Source: Phenylobacterium sp. (GTDB lineage: Bacteria > Pseudomonadota > Alphaproteobacteria > Caulobacterales > Caulobacteraceae). From it: a stretch of DNA of 64,000 nucleotides. Location of the stretch: the NCBI GenBank assembly GCA_017991675.1, contig JAGOQB010000007.1:124001-188000 (forward strand), given 5' to 3'. The position numbers and the translations under genes were made by a program. Every line of letters begins with the position of its first letter. Position 1 is the first letter of the stretch. Shown one piece after another: positions 47,557 through 57,055 of this stretch. The notes beneath the pieces were generated by a model, which made no database searches, had not been told where the DNA came from, and was given only the letters and a program-made list of their open reading frames with translations.

Positions 47557-48735
47557 TTACTTGGCCGCCGCCCGCACCGCTTGGGCGAAGGCCATCTGCG
47601 CCTGCCAGAGCTCGTCCTTCGACGCCGCCGGCCAGGCCGAGTTGACCGCGATGACCAGCTTCTCGGCCGGATAGACGAAGATCTGCTGGCCGAAGATGCC
47701 TTCGGCCGCATAGCCGTCGGGGATGATCCACCAGAAATAGCCGTAGCCGGTCTCGACCCCGCCGGGCGGGAACGATTGGTGGGCGCGGGTGGCGTCGGCG
47801 ACCCAGCCGGCCGGCAGCACGTCCTGGCCGTTGACCTTGCCGCCTTCCAGCATGAACTGCCCGAGCCGCGCGTAGTCGCGGGCGGTCATCGACATGCAGC
47901 AGCCGCCGCGTTCGTGGCCAGCCGCGTCCTTCACCCAGATGGCGTCCTGCTCCATGCCGTAGGGCGCCCAGATCTTTTCCGAGAGATAGGCCGACAGCGG
48001 CTTGCCGACGGCGTTGGAGACCAGGATCCCGGCCAGGTCGGTCTCGCCGGTCTTGTAGACGAACTTGGCGCCGGGCTCGGCCTCGCGCGGCAGCTTGCGC
48101 ATGTAGCTGACGATCGGGTTCATGCCCGGCTCGCCCGGCGTCGTTCCGGCCTTGGCGACGTCGGAATTGAGGTCGGTATAGTCCTCGTTCCACTTCACGC
48201 CAGAGGTCATGGTCAGCAGCTGGCGGACGGTGACGCCCTCGTAGGCGCCGCCCTTGAGCTCGGGGATGTAGTTGGTGACGACGTCGTCCAGGCTCTTGAT
48301 CTTGCCGTCCTTGATCGCCGCCCCGACCAGGGTGGCGGTGACCGACTTGGCGACCGAGAACGAGGTCCAGCGCTCATTGGCCTTGCGGTCCAGGCCGTAG
48401 CGCTCGAGCACGATCTGGCCGTCCTTCAGCACCACCACGCCGGAGGTGTTCATCGCGGTCATGTAGCCGTCGAGGCTCTGGGCCTGGCCGTTCCAGGTCC
48501 ACTTCGGATCGATCTGGCGGGGGGCGAGCGGCAGCTCGCGCACTTGCGCGCCGCGCGGCACGACCTCGACCGGGGTGACCTTCTCCATATTGCGATAGCC
48601 GTAGCGCTGCTGGTCCGGCGTCCAGGCCAGGATCGAGGCGCCGGCGGGCGGCGGGGCCGGGTCCTGGGCCAGCGCCGCGCCGTGCAATCCGCCGGCGACC
48701 GCCAAGGCCATCAGTGTGAGTCTGCTCGCGTTCAT
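47557..48735 (-). CDS. Exported serine hydrolase, beta-lactamase/NylB-like
   Basis: A 392-residue secreted hydrolase with a signal peptide (MNASRLTLMALAVAGGLHGAALAQ). The S-x-x-K active site is WTSFSVAKSVTATL. The second catalytic motif is FVYKTGETDLAGIL, as in 6-aminohexanoate-dimer hydrolase relatives rather than the YSN of AmpC. A third motif is likely at GYGYFWWIIPDG. Family members hydrolyse esters or amides; activity on beta-lactams should not be assumed. No operon partner is seen. Confidence 0.9.
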   Translation of the reverse strand: MNASRLTLMALAVAGGLHGAALAQDPAPPPAGASILAWTPDQQRYGYRNMEKVTPVEVVPRGAQVRELPLAPRQIDPKWTWNGQAQSLDGYMTAMNTSGVVVLKDGQIVLERYGLDRKANERWTSFSVAKSVTATLVGAAIKDGKIKSLDDVVTNYIPELKGGAYEGVTVRQLLTMTSGVKWNEDYTDLNSDVAKAGTTPGEPGMNPIVSYMRKLPREAEPGAKFVYKTGETDLAGILVSNAVGKPLSAYLSEKIWAPYGMEQDAIWVKDAAGHERGGCCMSMTARDYARLGQFMLEGGKVNGQDVLPAGWVADATRAHQSFPPGGVETGYGYFWWIIPDGYAAEGIFGQQIFVYPAEKLVIAVNSAWPAASKDELWQAQMAFAQAVRAAAK

Positions 48736-48824
48736 GGCGCCCTCCCGCTCTATTTGTGATTGAAGGCCAAGCTAGAGAGCGGCGCGCGGTTTGCATACCG
48801 CTGTCGTTCGGCTAGGCCTTGGCC

Positions 48825-49937
48825 ATGGTTGATTTCGATTTCGACGCGGTGGTGGTCGGGGCTGGCGCGGTGGGCCTGGCCTGCGGTTATGCGCTCAGCA
48901 AGCGCGGCCTGGTGGTCGCGGTGCTGGAGGCCGGGCCGATCATCGGCGAGGGGGTCTCGGCCCGCAATTCCGAGGTCATCCACGGCGGCCTCTACTATCC
49001 GACCGGCTCGCTGAAGGCGCGGCTCTGCGTCCAGGGGCGGCGGGCGCTCTACGCCTTCCTCGACGCGCACAAGGTCGCCTACGACCGCTGCGGCAAGCTG
49101 GTGGTCGCCACCAACGCCGAGGAGACGGGCCGTCTCGACGGCATCCTCGCGCAGGCGCAGACCAACGACGTCGAGGGCATGGCCCGCCTGACCAAGGCCC
49201 AGGCCCTGGCGCTCGAACCCCAGCTCAACTGCGAGGCGGCGCTGATCTCGCCCGAAAGCGGCGTCTTCGACAGCCACGGCTACATGCTGGCCCTGCAGGG
49301 CGAGATCGAAGCGGCCGGCGGGGCGGTGGTGACCTCGACGCCGTTCGAGGGCGCGACCCCGTTGGACGGCGGCGGCTACAGGGTCCGCGCCGGCGGCGCC
49401 GAGCCGACCACCCTGACGGCCCGCCTGCTGGTCACCGCGCCGGGCCTGTCGGCCCAGGCTGTGGCCGGCGAGATCGAGGGCTTTCCGAAGGATACGATCC
49501 CGCCGCTGCACTACGGCAAGGGGGTCTATTTCCGGCTCAGCAGGCGGGCGCCGTTCGCGCGGCTGATCTATCCGCCGCCGATCCCGGGCGCGCTGGGCAC
49601 CCACTATCGCCGCGACCTGGGCGGCCAGGCGGTGTTCGGCCCCGACCTGCACTATGTCGACGAGCTGGACTACAGCGTCGACCCGGCGCTGGGCGATGAG
49701 TTCTACGCCTATATCCGCAAGTTCTGGCCGGCGCTGCCGGACGGCGCCCTGGCGCCCGACTACGCCGGGATCCGGCCCAAGCTGCATGGCCCGGGCGAGC
49801 CGCAGCCGGACTTCCGCATCGACGGCCCGGAGGCGCACGGCCTGGCGGGCCTCGTCACGCTGTTCGGCATCGAGAGCCCGGGTCTGACCTCCTCGCTGGC
49901 GATCGGCGAAGAGGTCGCAGGCAGGCTGGGGATGTAG
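48825..49937 (+). CDS. FAD-dependent oxidoreductase, L-2-hydroxyglutarate-oxidase-like
   Basis: A 370-residue DAO-family flavoprotein from ATG 48825 (a TTG two codons upstream is in frame but unlikely). The Rossmann loop is AVVVGAGAVGLACGYALSKR. Next come VSARNSEVIHGGLYYPTGSL (the YgaF/LhgO-type active-site region) and a C-terminal LVTLFGIESPGLTSSLAIGE. Oxidation of an L-2-hydroxy acid feeding the respiratory chain is likely. The exact substrate is not decided by sequence. Confidence 0.9.
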   Translation: MVDFDFDAVVVGAGAVGLACGYALSKRGLVVAVLEAGPIIGEGVSARNSEVIHGGLYYPTGSLKARLCVQGRRALYAFLDAHKVAYDRCGKLVVATNAEETGRLDGILAQAQTNDVEGMARLTKAQALALEPQLNCEAALISPESGVFDSHGYMLALQGEIEAAGGAVVTSTPFEGATPLDGGGYRVRAGGAEPTTLTARLLVTAPGLSAQAVAGEIEGFPKDTIPPLHYGKGVYFRLSRRAPFARLIYPPPIPGALGTHYRRDLGGQAVFGPDLHYVDELDYSVDPALGDEFYAYIRKFWPALPDGALAPDYAGIRPKLHGPGEPQPDFRIDGPEAHGLAGLVTLFGIESPGLTSSLAIGEEVAGRLGM

Positions 49938-49975
49938 GCGTCTCAGGTTCGCCGCTCGGAGCGGGGCTTTCGCCC

Positions 49976-50100
49976 ATCCTATGGTTCGTCATGGCCGGGC
50001 CGGCAGGTCCCGGCCATCCATAGACGCCGAGCTTTGTCGAGGATTTCCGGCGCGTATGGATCCCTGGCACGCATGCGCGACCGGGGATGACGAGCAGAGA
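49976..50100. repeat. Imperfect inverted intergenic repeat
   Basis: The gap between the convergent oxidoreductase and sugar dehydrogenase genes contains two related blocks in opposite orientation. The left is near CATGGCCGGGCCGGCAGGTC and CCGGCCATCC; the right is near GGATCCCTGGCACGCATGCG and ACCGGGGATGACG. The sequence style (CCGGGGATGACG ends) is that of REP-type intergenic elements. Boundaries are approximate. Confidence 0.35.
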
Positions 50101-50142
50101 TCGGGTCGACACGATTGCCTCGCTGGAAGCAATCGGAATGCG

Positions 50143-51369
50143 TTAACCCTTCGGCGTGACCTTCAGCACCCGGCCGTTCTTGCTGTCGGTGGCGAGGTAC
50201 AACGCCCCGTCGGGGCCGACGACGACGTCGCGGATGCGCTCGTTGAGGTCGGTCAGCAGCCGCTCCTCGCCGACCACCTTGCCGTCCTGCATGACCAGCC
50301 GCACCAGCGCCTTGCTGCCCAGGCCGCCGATCAGGATGCTGCCCTTCCAGGCCGGGAACAGGTCGGCCTCGTAGAAGGCCATGCCGGCCGGGGCGATCAC
50401 CGGGTCCCAGTAATAGACCGGCTGCTCCATGCCGTCCTTGGCGGTCAGGCCGGCGCCGACCGGCTTGCCGGAATATTCCAGGCCATAGGTGATGGTCGGC
50501 CAGCCGTAGTCCTTGCCGGCCTGCGGCTGATTCAGCTCGTCGCCGCCGCGCGCGCCGTGCTCGACTTCCCACAGCTTGCCGGTCTTGGGATCGATCGCCG
50601 CCGACAGGATGTTGCGGTGGCCGTAGGACCAGATCTCCGGCTTCACCCCGGGCTTGCCCACGAACGGGTTGTCCTTCGGAATCGAGCCGTCGGAATTGAT
50701 GCGGACCACCTTGCCCAGGGTGCCGTCCAGGCGCTGGGCCTGGGCGCGGCCCTCGAGGATCGAGCGCTCGCCGGTGGTGATGAACAGCGTGCCGTCGGGC
50801 GCGAACACCAGCCGCCCGCCATAGTGCTTGGTCGAGTTCAACGACGGGGTCTGGCGGAAGATGACCTGGACGTTCTCGATCCGGTCGCCGGTCAGCTTGC
50901 CGCGCGCGACGGCGGTGTTGTTGGTCCCGTCCCCGGCCGGCTGCGCGTAGCTCCAGTAGATCAGGCCGTTGTCTGCGAACTTCGGATCGACCGCCACGCC
51001 CAGCAGGCCGCCCTGGTCGGCGCCGACCACGGCGGGCAGGCCGATGATCGGCCCTGACAGCTTGCCGTCGGTTCCGAGGATCTGCAGTTGGCCGAGGTGC
51101 TTTTCGGTGATCAGCAGCCGGCCGTCCGGCAGGAAGGCCAGGCCCCATGGCATGTCCAGGCCCTCGGCCAGCGTCGTGACCTGCAGGGCGAGGTTCGACT
51201 TCACCTCCGGCGCGCGGGTCTGGCCGGCGAAGGCGGGCTTCTGGTCGGGCGCATTGGCGGGCTTGGCGGCGACCGGCGCGCCGGCCGCGCCGGACTGCGC
51301 CTGGCCTTCGGTTCCGCCGCAGGCGGCGACCAGGGCGGCGAGGGCGGTGGTGAGGACAAGACGGCGCAT
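50143..51369 (-). CDS. PQQ-dependent aldose sugar dehydrogenase-like lipoprotein
   Basis: A 408-residue six-bladed beta-propeller of the soluble glucose dehydrogenase/YliI family. The signal peptide ends in the lipobox [10 protein letters not shown] (start at 51369). Signature segments are [80 protein letters not shown] and [20 protein letters not shown]. The His and Arg of these segments bind PQQ and the sugar in relatives. Periplasmic aldose oxidation is likely. PQQ synthesis genes are not in the window. Confidence 0.92.
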   Translation of the reverse strand: MRRLVLTTALAALVAACGGTEGQAQSGAAGAPVAAKPANAPDQKPAFAGQTRAPEVKSNLALQVTTLAEGLDMPWGLAFLPDGRLLITEKHLGQLQILGTDGKLSGPIIGLPAVVGADQGGLLGVAVDPKFADNGLIYWSYAQPAGDGTNNTAVARGKLTGDRIENVQVIFRQTPSLNSTKHYGGRLVFAPDGTLFITTGERSILEGRAQAQRLDGTLGKVVRINSDGSIPKDNPFVGKPGVKPEIWSYGHRNILSAAIDPKTGKLWEVEHGARGGDELNQPQAGKDYGWPTITYGLEYSGKPVGAGLTAKDGMEQPVYYWDPVIAPAGMAFYEADLFPAWKGSILIGGLGSKALVRLVMQDGKVVGEERLLTDLNERIRDVVVGPDGALYLATDSKNGRVLKVTPKG

Positions 51370-51383
51370 CGGAACTCCTGGGG

Positions 51384-53075
51384 TCAAGGGCGGCCGGCCA
51401 CGGCGGCCAAGGCGTCGCTCGGCGCGGCGCCTTCGAGGTGGATCAGCGACCAGACCGCAAAGAACAACAACGGCCAGCGCCCGGACGCCTGCGTCGCAAA
51501 GGTGGCGCCCGCCTCCGGCCCCAGGATGCGCCGCACCGCCTCGACCTGGCCGATCCGCGCGGCGATCTCTGCGGCGCGCGGCGCGATCCAGGCGTCGACC
51601 GGCACGGTGAAGCCCTTCTTGCGGCCCCAGGGATCGGCGGCGGGGCAAGCCTGCTCCAGCCACTTGCGCAGCAGCCATTTGCCGTAACGGCCCTGGACCT
51701 TCATGCGGTCGGGCAGGGGGAAGGCGAAGTCGGCGACTTGGCGGTCCAGGAACGGCGTACGCCCCTCCAATCCATGCGCCATCAGGCAGCGGTCCAGTTT
51801 CAGCAACAGGTCGTTGGGCAGCCAGGTGGCGATGTCGGCCCACTGCGCCCGCTGCAGGCCCGAAAGGCCCTTCGGAGCCTGGGCCGCGGCGCGCCAGCGC
51901 TCGATCACGCCTTTGTCCGCGTGGCGCGGCTCGGCGGGGCGGCCGCCCAGCCAGGCCGGGCGCAGGGCGCGGCGATAGCGGCCATAGCCGCCGAACAGCT
52001 CGTCGCCGCCTTCACCGGTCAGCACCACGGTCAACGTGCCCTTGGCGGCCTCGGCCAGCTTGTAGGTCGGCAGGGTCGCGTAGTCGGCGGTCGGGTCGTC
52101 CATCGCCCAGGCGACCTGCGGCAGGATCCGCCAGAAGTCCTCCTCGCCGAAGCTGGTCTCGCGCCAGTCGAGGTTCAGCGCCGCGGCCACCCGCTCGGCC
52201 TGGGCCCGCTCGTCGCGGGCGCCGGGCGCGTCGAACCCGCAGGTGAAGGCGGTGACCGGGCGCGCGTTCAGCCGCGCCATGAGGGTGGCGATGGTCGCCG
52301 AGTCGATTCCCCCGGACAGGAACAGGCCGTAGGGCACGTCCGAGCGCTGGTGCACGCGCACGCTGTCTTCCAGCACCGCGTCGAGCCGCTTGATCAGGTC
52401 TGCTTCGTCGCCGCCCCGGGCCGGCGGCCGCGCGACGACGGCCGGGCGGACTTCGCGCGGGACGATCCTGCTGCCCACCACCTCGACGATTTCGCCCGGC
52501 GCCAGGCGGCGCAGGCCCTGGAAGATCGTCTCGCCGGTCAGGGTGTAGTTGAAGGCCAGAAGTTCGCGCGCCCGGTCCGGCGACAGCTCGGCGCCGATCA
52601 TCCCTGCGGCCAGGAACGCGCGCGGCTCGGAGGCGAAGGCCACCGACCCCTCGTGTTCGAGCAGATAGAGCGGCTTGATGCCGAACGGGTCGCGCGCCAG
52701 CCAGGTGCGGCCGTCGTTCCCGACCAGGCAGAAGGCGTACATGCCCCTCAGTCGGTGGAAGGCGGCGGGGCCTTCCTGGGCGTAGATGTGCAGCAGCGGT
52801 TCGAAGTCCGAGCCGGTGCCCATTCGGCCCTCAAGGCCGAACTCCTGCGCCAGCTCGACATAATTATAGATCTCGCCGTTGCCGATGACCGTGCAGCCGG
52901 CGCCATGCAGCGGCTGCCAGCCGCCCTCCAGGTCGATGATCGACAGCCGCGCATGGGCCAGGGACCGGCCGCCGGCCTCCTCGACGAACACGCCATTCGG
53001 ACCGCGATGGGTCAGGGCCTCGATCATCGGTCGGGCCGAGCCGTTCGCGCCGAGGATCCCGGCGATGCCGCACAT
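51384..53075 (-). CDS. asnB: Asparagine synthase (glutamine-hydrolysing)
   Basis: A 563-residue AsnB-type amidotransferase starting MCGIAGILG at 53075, so that Cys2 is the class II glutaminase nucleophile. The glutaminase domain includes [29 protein letters not shown] and [15 protein letters not shown]. The synthetase ATP loop is [20 protein letters not shown]. Its start overlaps the glycosyltransferase stop by one base (TGATG). Paired with a glycosyltransferase, it could amidate a sugar or peptide in cell-surface polysaccharide synthesis instead of making free asparagine; the sequence alone does not separate these. Confidence 0.92.
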   Translation of the reverse strand: MCGIAGILGANGSARPMIEALTHRGPNGVFVEEAGGRSLAHARLSIIDLEGGWQPLHGAGCTVIGNGEIYNYVELAQEFGLEGRMGTGSDFEPLLHIYAQEGPAAFHRLRGMYAFCLVGNDGRTWLARDPFGIKPLYLLEHEGSVAFASEPRAFLAAGMIGAELSPDRARELLAFNYTLTGETIFQGLRRLAPGEIVEVVGSRIVPREVRPAVVARPPARGGDEADLIKRLDAVLEDSVRVHQRSDVPYGLFLSGGIDSATIATLMARLNARPVTAFTCGFDAPGARDERAQAERVAAALNLDWRETSFGEEDFWRILPQVAWAMDDPTADYATLPTYKLAEAAKGTLTVVLTGEGGDELFGGYGRYRRALRPAWLGGRPAEPRHADKGVIERWRAAAQAPKGLSGLQRAQWADIATWLPNDLLLKLDRCLMAHGLEGRTPFLDRQVADFAFPLPDRMKVQGRYGKWLLRKWLEQACPAADPWGRKKGFTVPVDAWIAPRAAEIAARIGQVEAVRRILGPEAGATFATQASGRWPLLFFAVWSLIHLEGAAPSDALAAVAGRP

Positions 53076-54103
53076 CAGACGGCCCCGTAGTCGGCGAACA
53101 GCCGCCGCCATTGGGCGACCACCGCGGCGGGCGAGAAGTCGGCCTCAACCCGCTCCGAGCCGTTCTGGACCATGCGGATGCACAGCATCGGGTCGGCGAT
53201 CATCCGGTTCACCGCCTCGGCCAGCGCTCCGGCGTCGTCGATCGGGACCAGCAGCCCGTCCTCCTCGTTGCGGATCAGCGCCGAGGGGCCCTGGCTGGCG
53301 GCGGCGACCACCGGCAGCCCATGCGCCCAGGACTGGATCACCACATTGCCCAGCGGCTCGTAGCGCGAGGGGAAGACGCAGATGTCGGCGGCCCGATAGA
53401 GCGCCGAGGGATCGTTGCGCCAACCCAGGAACCGAACCCGCGGCGCGACGCCCAGCGCCTCGGCCATGGCCCGCAGCTTGGCTTCCAGCGGCCCGGCGCC
53501 GGCGATCCAGAGATAGGCCTCGGGAATCTGGGCCAGGGCCTCCAGCGCCACGTCGTGGGCCTTGGCCTCGTGCAGCCGGCCCATGGCCAGCAGCAGAGGG
53601 ACGTCCTCGGGGGTGCGCAGCTCGGCGCGATCAGCCGGCGCCGTGTCGGGCGGAGCTAGCGCGAAGTTGGGAATGTAGCGGACCTTGCCGGCCGGCCAGC
53701 CCTGGCTCACCACCCAGTCGGCGATGTCCTCGGTGTTGGCCACCAGCTCCTCGAAGCCCTTGTAGTACTTCAGGCTGTAATAGCCGCCGAGCCGGCCGAT
53801 CCGCGCCCAGGGCCCAGGCGGGGTGTGCCGCGCGGCCCGGTTCATCCAGGCCAGGGCCAGCTTCACGTCATGGCGGCCGGCGAAGGCTTTCAGCTTCGGC
53901 CGCGTCAGCACGTCGATGGGGCCGCCGAACCCGAACACGCCGGTCGGCACGTTGAGGCGCTGCAGGGCCGCTTCGCGATTCGGATTGGCGCGGATAGCGG
54001 CGGCCTGCTTGACCCCGTCGTCGGCCAGGGCCGCGATCAGATCGAGGAAATAGGTCTCCGCGCCGCCTTCGCCGGCCGTTCCCAGAAGATGCAGGACGCT
54101 CAT
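53075..54103 (-). CDS. Glycosyltransferase family 4 protein
   Basis: A 342-residue GT-B glycosyltransferase. The N-terminus is SVLHLLGTAGEGGAETYFLD. The donor-binding half carries LLAMGRLHEAKAHDVALEAL, VRFLGWRNDPSALYRAADIC and VFPSRYEPLGNVVIQSWAHG (the E-x7-E retaining GT4 motif in variant form). It transfers a sugar to a lipid or polysaccharide acceptor, probably at the cytoplasmic face. It is coupled to the asparagine synthase downstream; no other polysaccharide genes are in the window. Confidence 0.92.
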   Translation of the reverse strand: MSVLHLLGTAGEGGAETYFLDLIAALADDGVKQAAAIRANPNREAALQRLNVPTGVFGFGGPIDVLTRPKLKAFAGRHDVKLALAWMNRAARHTPPGPWARIGRLGGYYSLKYYKGFEELVANTEDIADWVVSQGWPAGKVRYIPNFALAPPDTAPADRAELRTPEDVPLLLAMGRLHEAKAHDVALEALAQIPEAYLWIAGAGPLEAKLRAMAEALGVAPRVRFLGWRNDPSALYRAADICVFPSRYEPLGNVVIQSWAHGLPVVAAASQGPSALIRNEEDGLLVPIDDAGALAEAVNRMIADPMLCIRMVQNGSERVEADFSPAAVVAQWRRLFADYGAV

Positions 54104-54228
54104 GCCGGGGCGACCCTAGTGTGGGCCGCGGCAAAACGGAATCCGCTTTTGGTCGACAGGTCGCATCCTACCCGCTTGAAGATGCGAAAAACCCAATCTA
54201 TAACCCGCGCCTCGCCGAAAGGCCCGGC

Positions 54229-54305
54229 GGCTGGGTAGCTCAGATGGTTAGAGCGGTGGATTCATAACCCACAGGTCGGCGGTTCGATCCCGCCCCCCGC
54301 CACCA
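54229..54305 (+). tRNA. tRNA with CAT anticodon, probably elongator tRNA-Met
   Basis: A 77-nt cloverleaf with encoded CCA. The D-arm is GCTCAGATGGTTAGAGC, the anticodon loop TTCATAA (CAT) on stem GTGGA... with CCCAC, and the T-arm GGCGG-TTCGATC-CCGCC. The acceptor strands GGCTGGG and CCCCGCC pair at all but position 4:69 (T opposite C). The loop would also fit tRNA-Ile2, where the C is modified to lysidine; initiator identity is unlikely because the anticodon stem lacks three G:C pairs next to the loop. Downstream T-run CCCTTTTT may end transcription. Confidence 0.9.
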
Positions 54306-54332
54306 CCCTTTTTACACGCTCGGTGGACGTCC

Positions 54333-54560
54333 TTAATTGTGAACCCGTGAGGCCGCGCAGGCCCGCTGCAGGTCGTAGCGCAGGTTGCGTCCGCGCAGGT
54401 CCGTGAGCGGCGTCGCGTAGCCCTCGTCGCGCAGCCGGCGGATGATCGCCGGGACATCGACATAGCGGCCGCTTTCGGCCAGCTCGTAGGCGCGCTCGAC
54501 GGTCCGATGGCCGTCCTGGATGTGGTTCGGCGACACCTGCTGCTCCCTCCGATCCCGCAT
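54333..54560 (-). CDS. Small hypothetical protein (75 residues)
   Basis: The sequence RTVERAYELAESGRYVDVPA, followed by IIRRLRDEGYATPLTDLRGR, reads as a compact helical protein with a typical small-regulator composition. The start may be ATG 54560, or a GTG codon eight residues in. It lies antiparallel to the tRNA gene just upstream. No function is recognised; it resembles conserved short alphaproteobacterial proteins only in style. Confidence 0.55.
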   Translation of the reverse strand: MRDRREQQVSPNHIQDGHRTVERAYELAESGRYVDVPAIIRRLRDEGYATPLTDLRGRNLRYDLQRACAASRVHN

Positions 54561-54805
54561 CTTTCGGCAGACTCAGCACAAGGGCCGAATGGCCGTCGGC
54601 CGCCAATCGGGTGAAACCCTGACGAGTGGGGAGGCTAGTGTCCGAAGGCCGCGCTAGTTCAGTAATCCACCCGGGTGCCGGGCGAGGCGTGCGGGGCTAC
54701 ACAGCCTGGGGTCGTGGCGTCCGTCACGGCCGAACCGGGCGGTTCAGCGTTCCTCCGGGGAGGTGAAGACTGGGCCGTCTTCGCAGCCGAGAAGGAGGAC
54801 CGGCC

Positions 54806-55168
54806 ATGCGCCCGTCCGGTATCGTGGTTTCGCTCGCCGTGGCGGCGGCGCTGACCTTGGCTCCCATGGCGTCGCACGCCCAGAACCTGGCGACCGGCCG
54901 CGATTGGCAGCGCTCCTCGCTCGAGGAGCGGCGGGCCTACCTGATCGGCATCTCCAATTCGATCTCGGTCGGGGCGCTCTACGATCAGAAGTCCGGCGCG
55001 GGCGATAGCTTCGCGCGGCGGGCCCAGCGCAGCCTGGCCAACGCGCAACTGGGGCCGACGGTCGACTTTCTCGACGCCCATTATCGCAGCAACCCGTCCG
55101 ATCTCGACAAGCCGGTGATCTCGGTCCTCTGGTCCCAGGTCGCCAAACAGACAGCCTACTCGAAGTAG
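54806..55168 (+). CDS. Exported protein of 120 residues, unknown function
   Basis: A signal peptide (MRPSGIVVSLAVAAALTLAPMASHAQ) is followed by a helical mature part: WQRSSLEERRAYLIGISNSI, then LDAHYRSNPSDLDKPVISVL. An AAGGAGGA ribosome-binding site precedes the ATG. The pattern (short helices, conserved Y-x5-NP and P-V-I-x-V-L-W) is that of Rap1a/DUF-type periplasmic proteins, but I cannot name the family. A 57-residue lipoprotein gene follows after 12 nt, so the two are probably cotranscribed. Confidence 0.75.
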   Translation: MRPSGIVVSLAVAAALTLAPMASHAQNLATGRDWQRSSLEERRAYLIGISNSISVGALYDQKSGAGDSFARRAQRSLANAQLGPTVDFLDAHYRSNPSDLDKPVISVLWSQVAKQTAYSK

Positions 55169-55180
55169 GAGAGCGGCATC

Positions 55181-55354
55181 ATGAACACGATCATTCGCAC
55201 TATCGTCGTTGTCGCCGCGACCCTGGCGATCAGCGCCTGCGCGACAGCCAAGGGCGCAGCGGTCGGGGCGGGCATCGGCGCTCTCGCCGGCGACGCCGGC
55301 AAGGGGGCCCAGATCGGGGCCACGGTCGGCGCCGTCGTCGACATCGTCGATTGA
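55181..55354 (+). CDS. 57-residue glycine-zipper lipoprotein
   Basis: A very small gene: MNTIIRTIVVVAATLAISAC is a lipoprotein signal with acylated Cys20 (ISACAT). It is followed by a single glycine-zipper hairpin, AAVGAGIGALAGDAGKGAQI and GATVGAVVDIVD. A GTAGGAGAG ribosome-binding site lies just upstream. It is the shorter cousin of the Gly-zipper lipoprotein at 20045-20353. It sits 12 nt after the exported protein gene, and its product probably lies in the envelope. Confidence 0.75.
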   Translation: MNTIIRTIVVVAATLAISACATAKGAAVGAGIGALAGDAGKGAQIGATVGAVVDIVD

Positions 55355-55378
55355 TTTCGCCGCGACGCCGCCGAGCGT

Positions 55379-56038
55379 CTATCCGGCGGTCGCGGTCTCG
55401 GCGGCGATGGTCCGGATCGCCCGTTCGAACGCCGCGGCGGGCTGGCCGCCTGAAATCAGGTAGCGGTCGTTGACGATCACCGCCGGCACCGAGCTGATCC
55501 CGGCCTGATGCCAGTGGCGTTCGGCGGCGCGGACCTCGTCGGCGTAGCGCCCGCTGGCGAGCACCTCGCGCGCGGCGTCGGCGTCCAGGCCGGCGGCCTG
55601 GGCGGCGGCGACCAGCACCTCGTGATCGGCCGGGCTCTGGTTGTTCGTGAAATAGGCCTCGAACAGCGCACGCTTCAGCGCGTGCTGCCCGCCGACGATC
55701 CCGGCCCAGTGCAGCAGCCGGTGGGCGTCGAAGGTGTTGTAGATCCGGCTTTGCTCGTTGGTCTTCATGGCGAAGCCCGTCTCGGCCGCGCGGGCGTGGA
55801 TGGCGGCACGGTTGGCGGCCGACTGCTGGGGCGTGGCGCCGTACTTCTGGCCGACGTGCTCGACGATGTTCTGTCCCTCCGGCGGCATGTCCGGATTGAG
55901 CTCGAAGGGATGGAAGGTGATCTGCGCCTGCACCAGGTCGCCGACCTTGCGCAGCGCCTCCTCCAGGCCGCCCAGCCCGACGATGCACCAGGGGCAGGAG
56001 ACGTCGGAGACGAAGTCGATCTTCATGGGTTGGGTCAT
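55379..56038 (-). CDS. DsbA-family thiol oxidoreductase, FrnE-like
   Basis: A 219-residue cytosolic thioredoxin-fold protein. The N-terminal IDFVSDVSCPWCIVGLGGLE has the CPWC active site of the FrnE/2-hydroxychromene-2-carboxylate isomerase-like group. A helical insert follows, and the fold ends with SSVPAVIVNDRYLISGGQPA (cis-Pro loop V-P). There is no signal peptide, so it acts in the cytoplasm, perhaps as a disulfide isomerase or glutathione-related enzyme. The start at 56038 rather than the frame's earliest ATG avoids a non-conserved extension. Confidence 0.9.
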   Translation of the reverse strand: MTQPMKIDFVSDVSCPWCIVGLGGLEEALRKVGDLVQAQITFHPFELNPDMPPEGQNIVEHVGQKYGATPQQSAANRAAIHARAAETGFAMKTNEQSRIYNTFDAHRLLHWAGIVGGQHALKRALFEAYFTNNQSPADHEVLVAAAQAAGLDADAAREVLASGRYADEVRAAERHWHQAGISSVPAVIVNDRYLISGGQPAAAFERAIRTIAAETATAG

Positions 56039-56197
56039 GGGGCTTGCCTGGGCCTGGACGAACAACGCCCGCGCCGGGGGGAAGGCGCGGGCGTTTCTCT
56101 GTGGACGCGAGTTCCGGCGGGGGAACCGGGGAGGAGGTGTCTCGCCGTCGAACAGGAGATTGGGATCGGTGGGGCGAAGTTCAATAGGCGCCTGTCG

Positions 56198-56383
56198 CTA
56201 CTGCGTCATTTCGGCGACCCATCGGCTCAGGGCGGCCATCTCCTCACGTGAGCGCGAGATGTCCTGGCGGATCACCACGCAGGCCGACGGCTCGATGACT
56301 CCGGCCTTCATGTGAATTTCCAGCGCCGCGATCAGGGCCTCCTGCGCGGCTTCCACGCGCGAGACCGGATAGGTGTTGGACAA
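56198..56383 (-). CDS. Small helical protein (61 residues), unknown function
   Basis: The product MSNTYPVSRVEAAQEALIAA is followed by further helix-forming segments (LEIHMKAGVIEPSACVVIRQ, ISRSREEMAALSRWVAEMTQ). It has no signal peptide. No family recognised. Codon use fits the neighbours, but with so short a frame the call rests on this and on the absence of a competing gene. Confidence 0.5.
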   Translation of the reverse strand: MSNTYPVSRVEAAQEALIAALEIHMKAGVIEPSACVVIRQDISRSREEMAALSRWVAEMTQ

Positions 56384-56504
56384 TGCACTACTCCCGATTG
56401 CAACAACCTTGGCCTTAGGCAGGGAGGGGCGTCAACTGGCGACGGCTCGCTCGTTGTGAACGCCCACATTGCCCGCAGGGGGCCAGTGAGCGATGATCGC
56501 CGGC

Positions 56505-56816
56505 ATGAAACGAGGGGCGATTGCGTTGAGGTCGTGGTTCTTGTTCGCCGTGCTGGCGGCGACGGCGGCAGGCTGTTCGCCGCGCGAGTTCAAGGACCGC
56601 GCCGGCGAAATCCAACTCTGGGCCCAGCGCGGCTTCGCCGAATCCCAGGCCGACTATGGCGACAGCTTCCCCACCAGCGGCGGGGGCGGGGGCGGGGTCT
56701 ATCCCCGGCCGCAGACCGATCCGGCCGCGGAAAAGGCGGCGGCCGAGAAGGCCGCGGCGGACGCAGCCGCCGCCGCGCCGCCGCCGCAGCAGCGGTACGT
56801 GGTGATCATCCCCTGA
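56505..56816 (+). CDS. Small lipoprotein with Ala/Glu/Lys-rich tail
   Basis: A 103-residue exported protein from ATG 56505 (an in-frame ATG at 56493 gives a near-identical product). The signal peptide ends in the lipobox TAAGCSPREF. The mature part has LWAQRGFAESQADYGDSFPT and a Gly run. Next is a low-complexity stretch (PAAEKAAAEKAAADAAAAA) and the terminus PPQQRYVVIIP. No family recognised; an envelope location is likely. It converges on the 57-residue gene with no gap. Confidence 0.65.
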   Translation: MKRGAIALRSWFLFAVLAATAAGCSPREFKDRAGEIQLWAQRGFAESQADYGDSFPTSGGGGGGVYPRPQTDPAAEKAAAEKAAADAAAAAPPPQQRYVVIIP

Positions 56817-56990
56817 TCAGTCGGGGCGCTGGCTTTCCAGCTCGCGCAGCGCCTTGACGCCGTGTGCGTCGGTCGCATGCCAGAGGGCGGGCAGGAAGCG
56901 GCGCAGGCCGGTGCGCCAGCGCTTGCGGTAGCGCCAGCGCTCGCCGTCGGGGGCGATTTCCAGTTCGTAGGCCGCGGGCGCCTTGTCCAT
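56817..56990 (-). CDS. 57-residue basic cytosolic protein, unknown function
   Basis: Reads MDKAPAAYELEIAPDGERWR, followed by YRKRWRTGLRRFLPALWHAT and a C-terminal helix ending in ESQRPD. It is very rich in Arg and Trp, a composition seen in small RNA- or DNA-binding or membrane-surface proteins. Stops of this and the convergent lipoprotein gene are adjacent. There is no better frame in the gap, but a real gene this short needs confirmation. Confidence 0.5.
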   Translation of the reverse strand: MDKAPAAYELEIAPDGERWRYRKRWRTGLRRFLPALWHATDAHGVKALRELESQRPD

Positions 56991-57055
56991 AATCGATCCT
57001 CACGCGCAACGTTCGGGCCGTTGCGAGCAGGATCGGCGCCATCGCGGCGCAGGGC

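Noticed and set aside
51438-53090. 550-codon plus-strand frame opposite asparagine synthase
   Set aside because: Antisense to intact amidotransferase motifs; low-complexity product.
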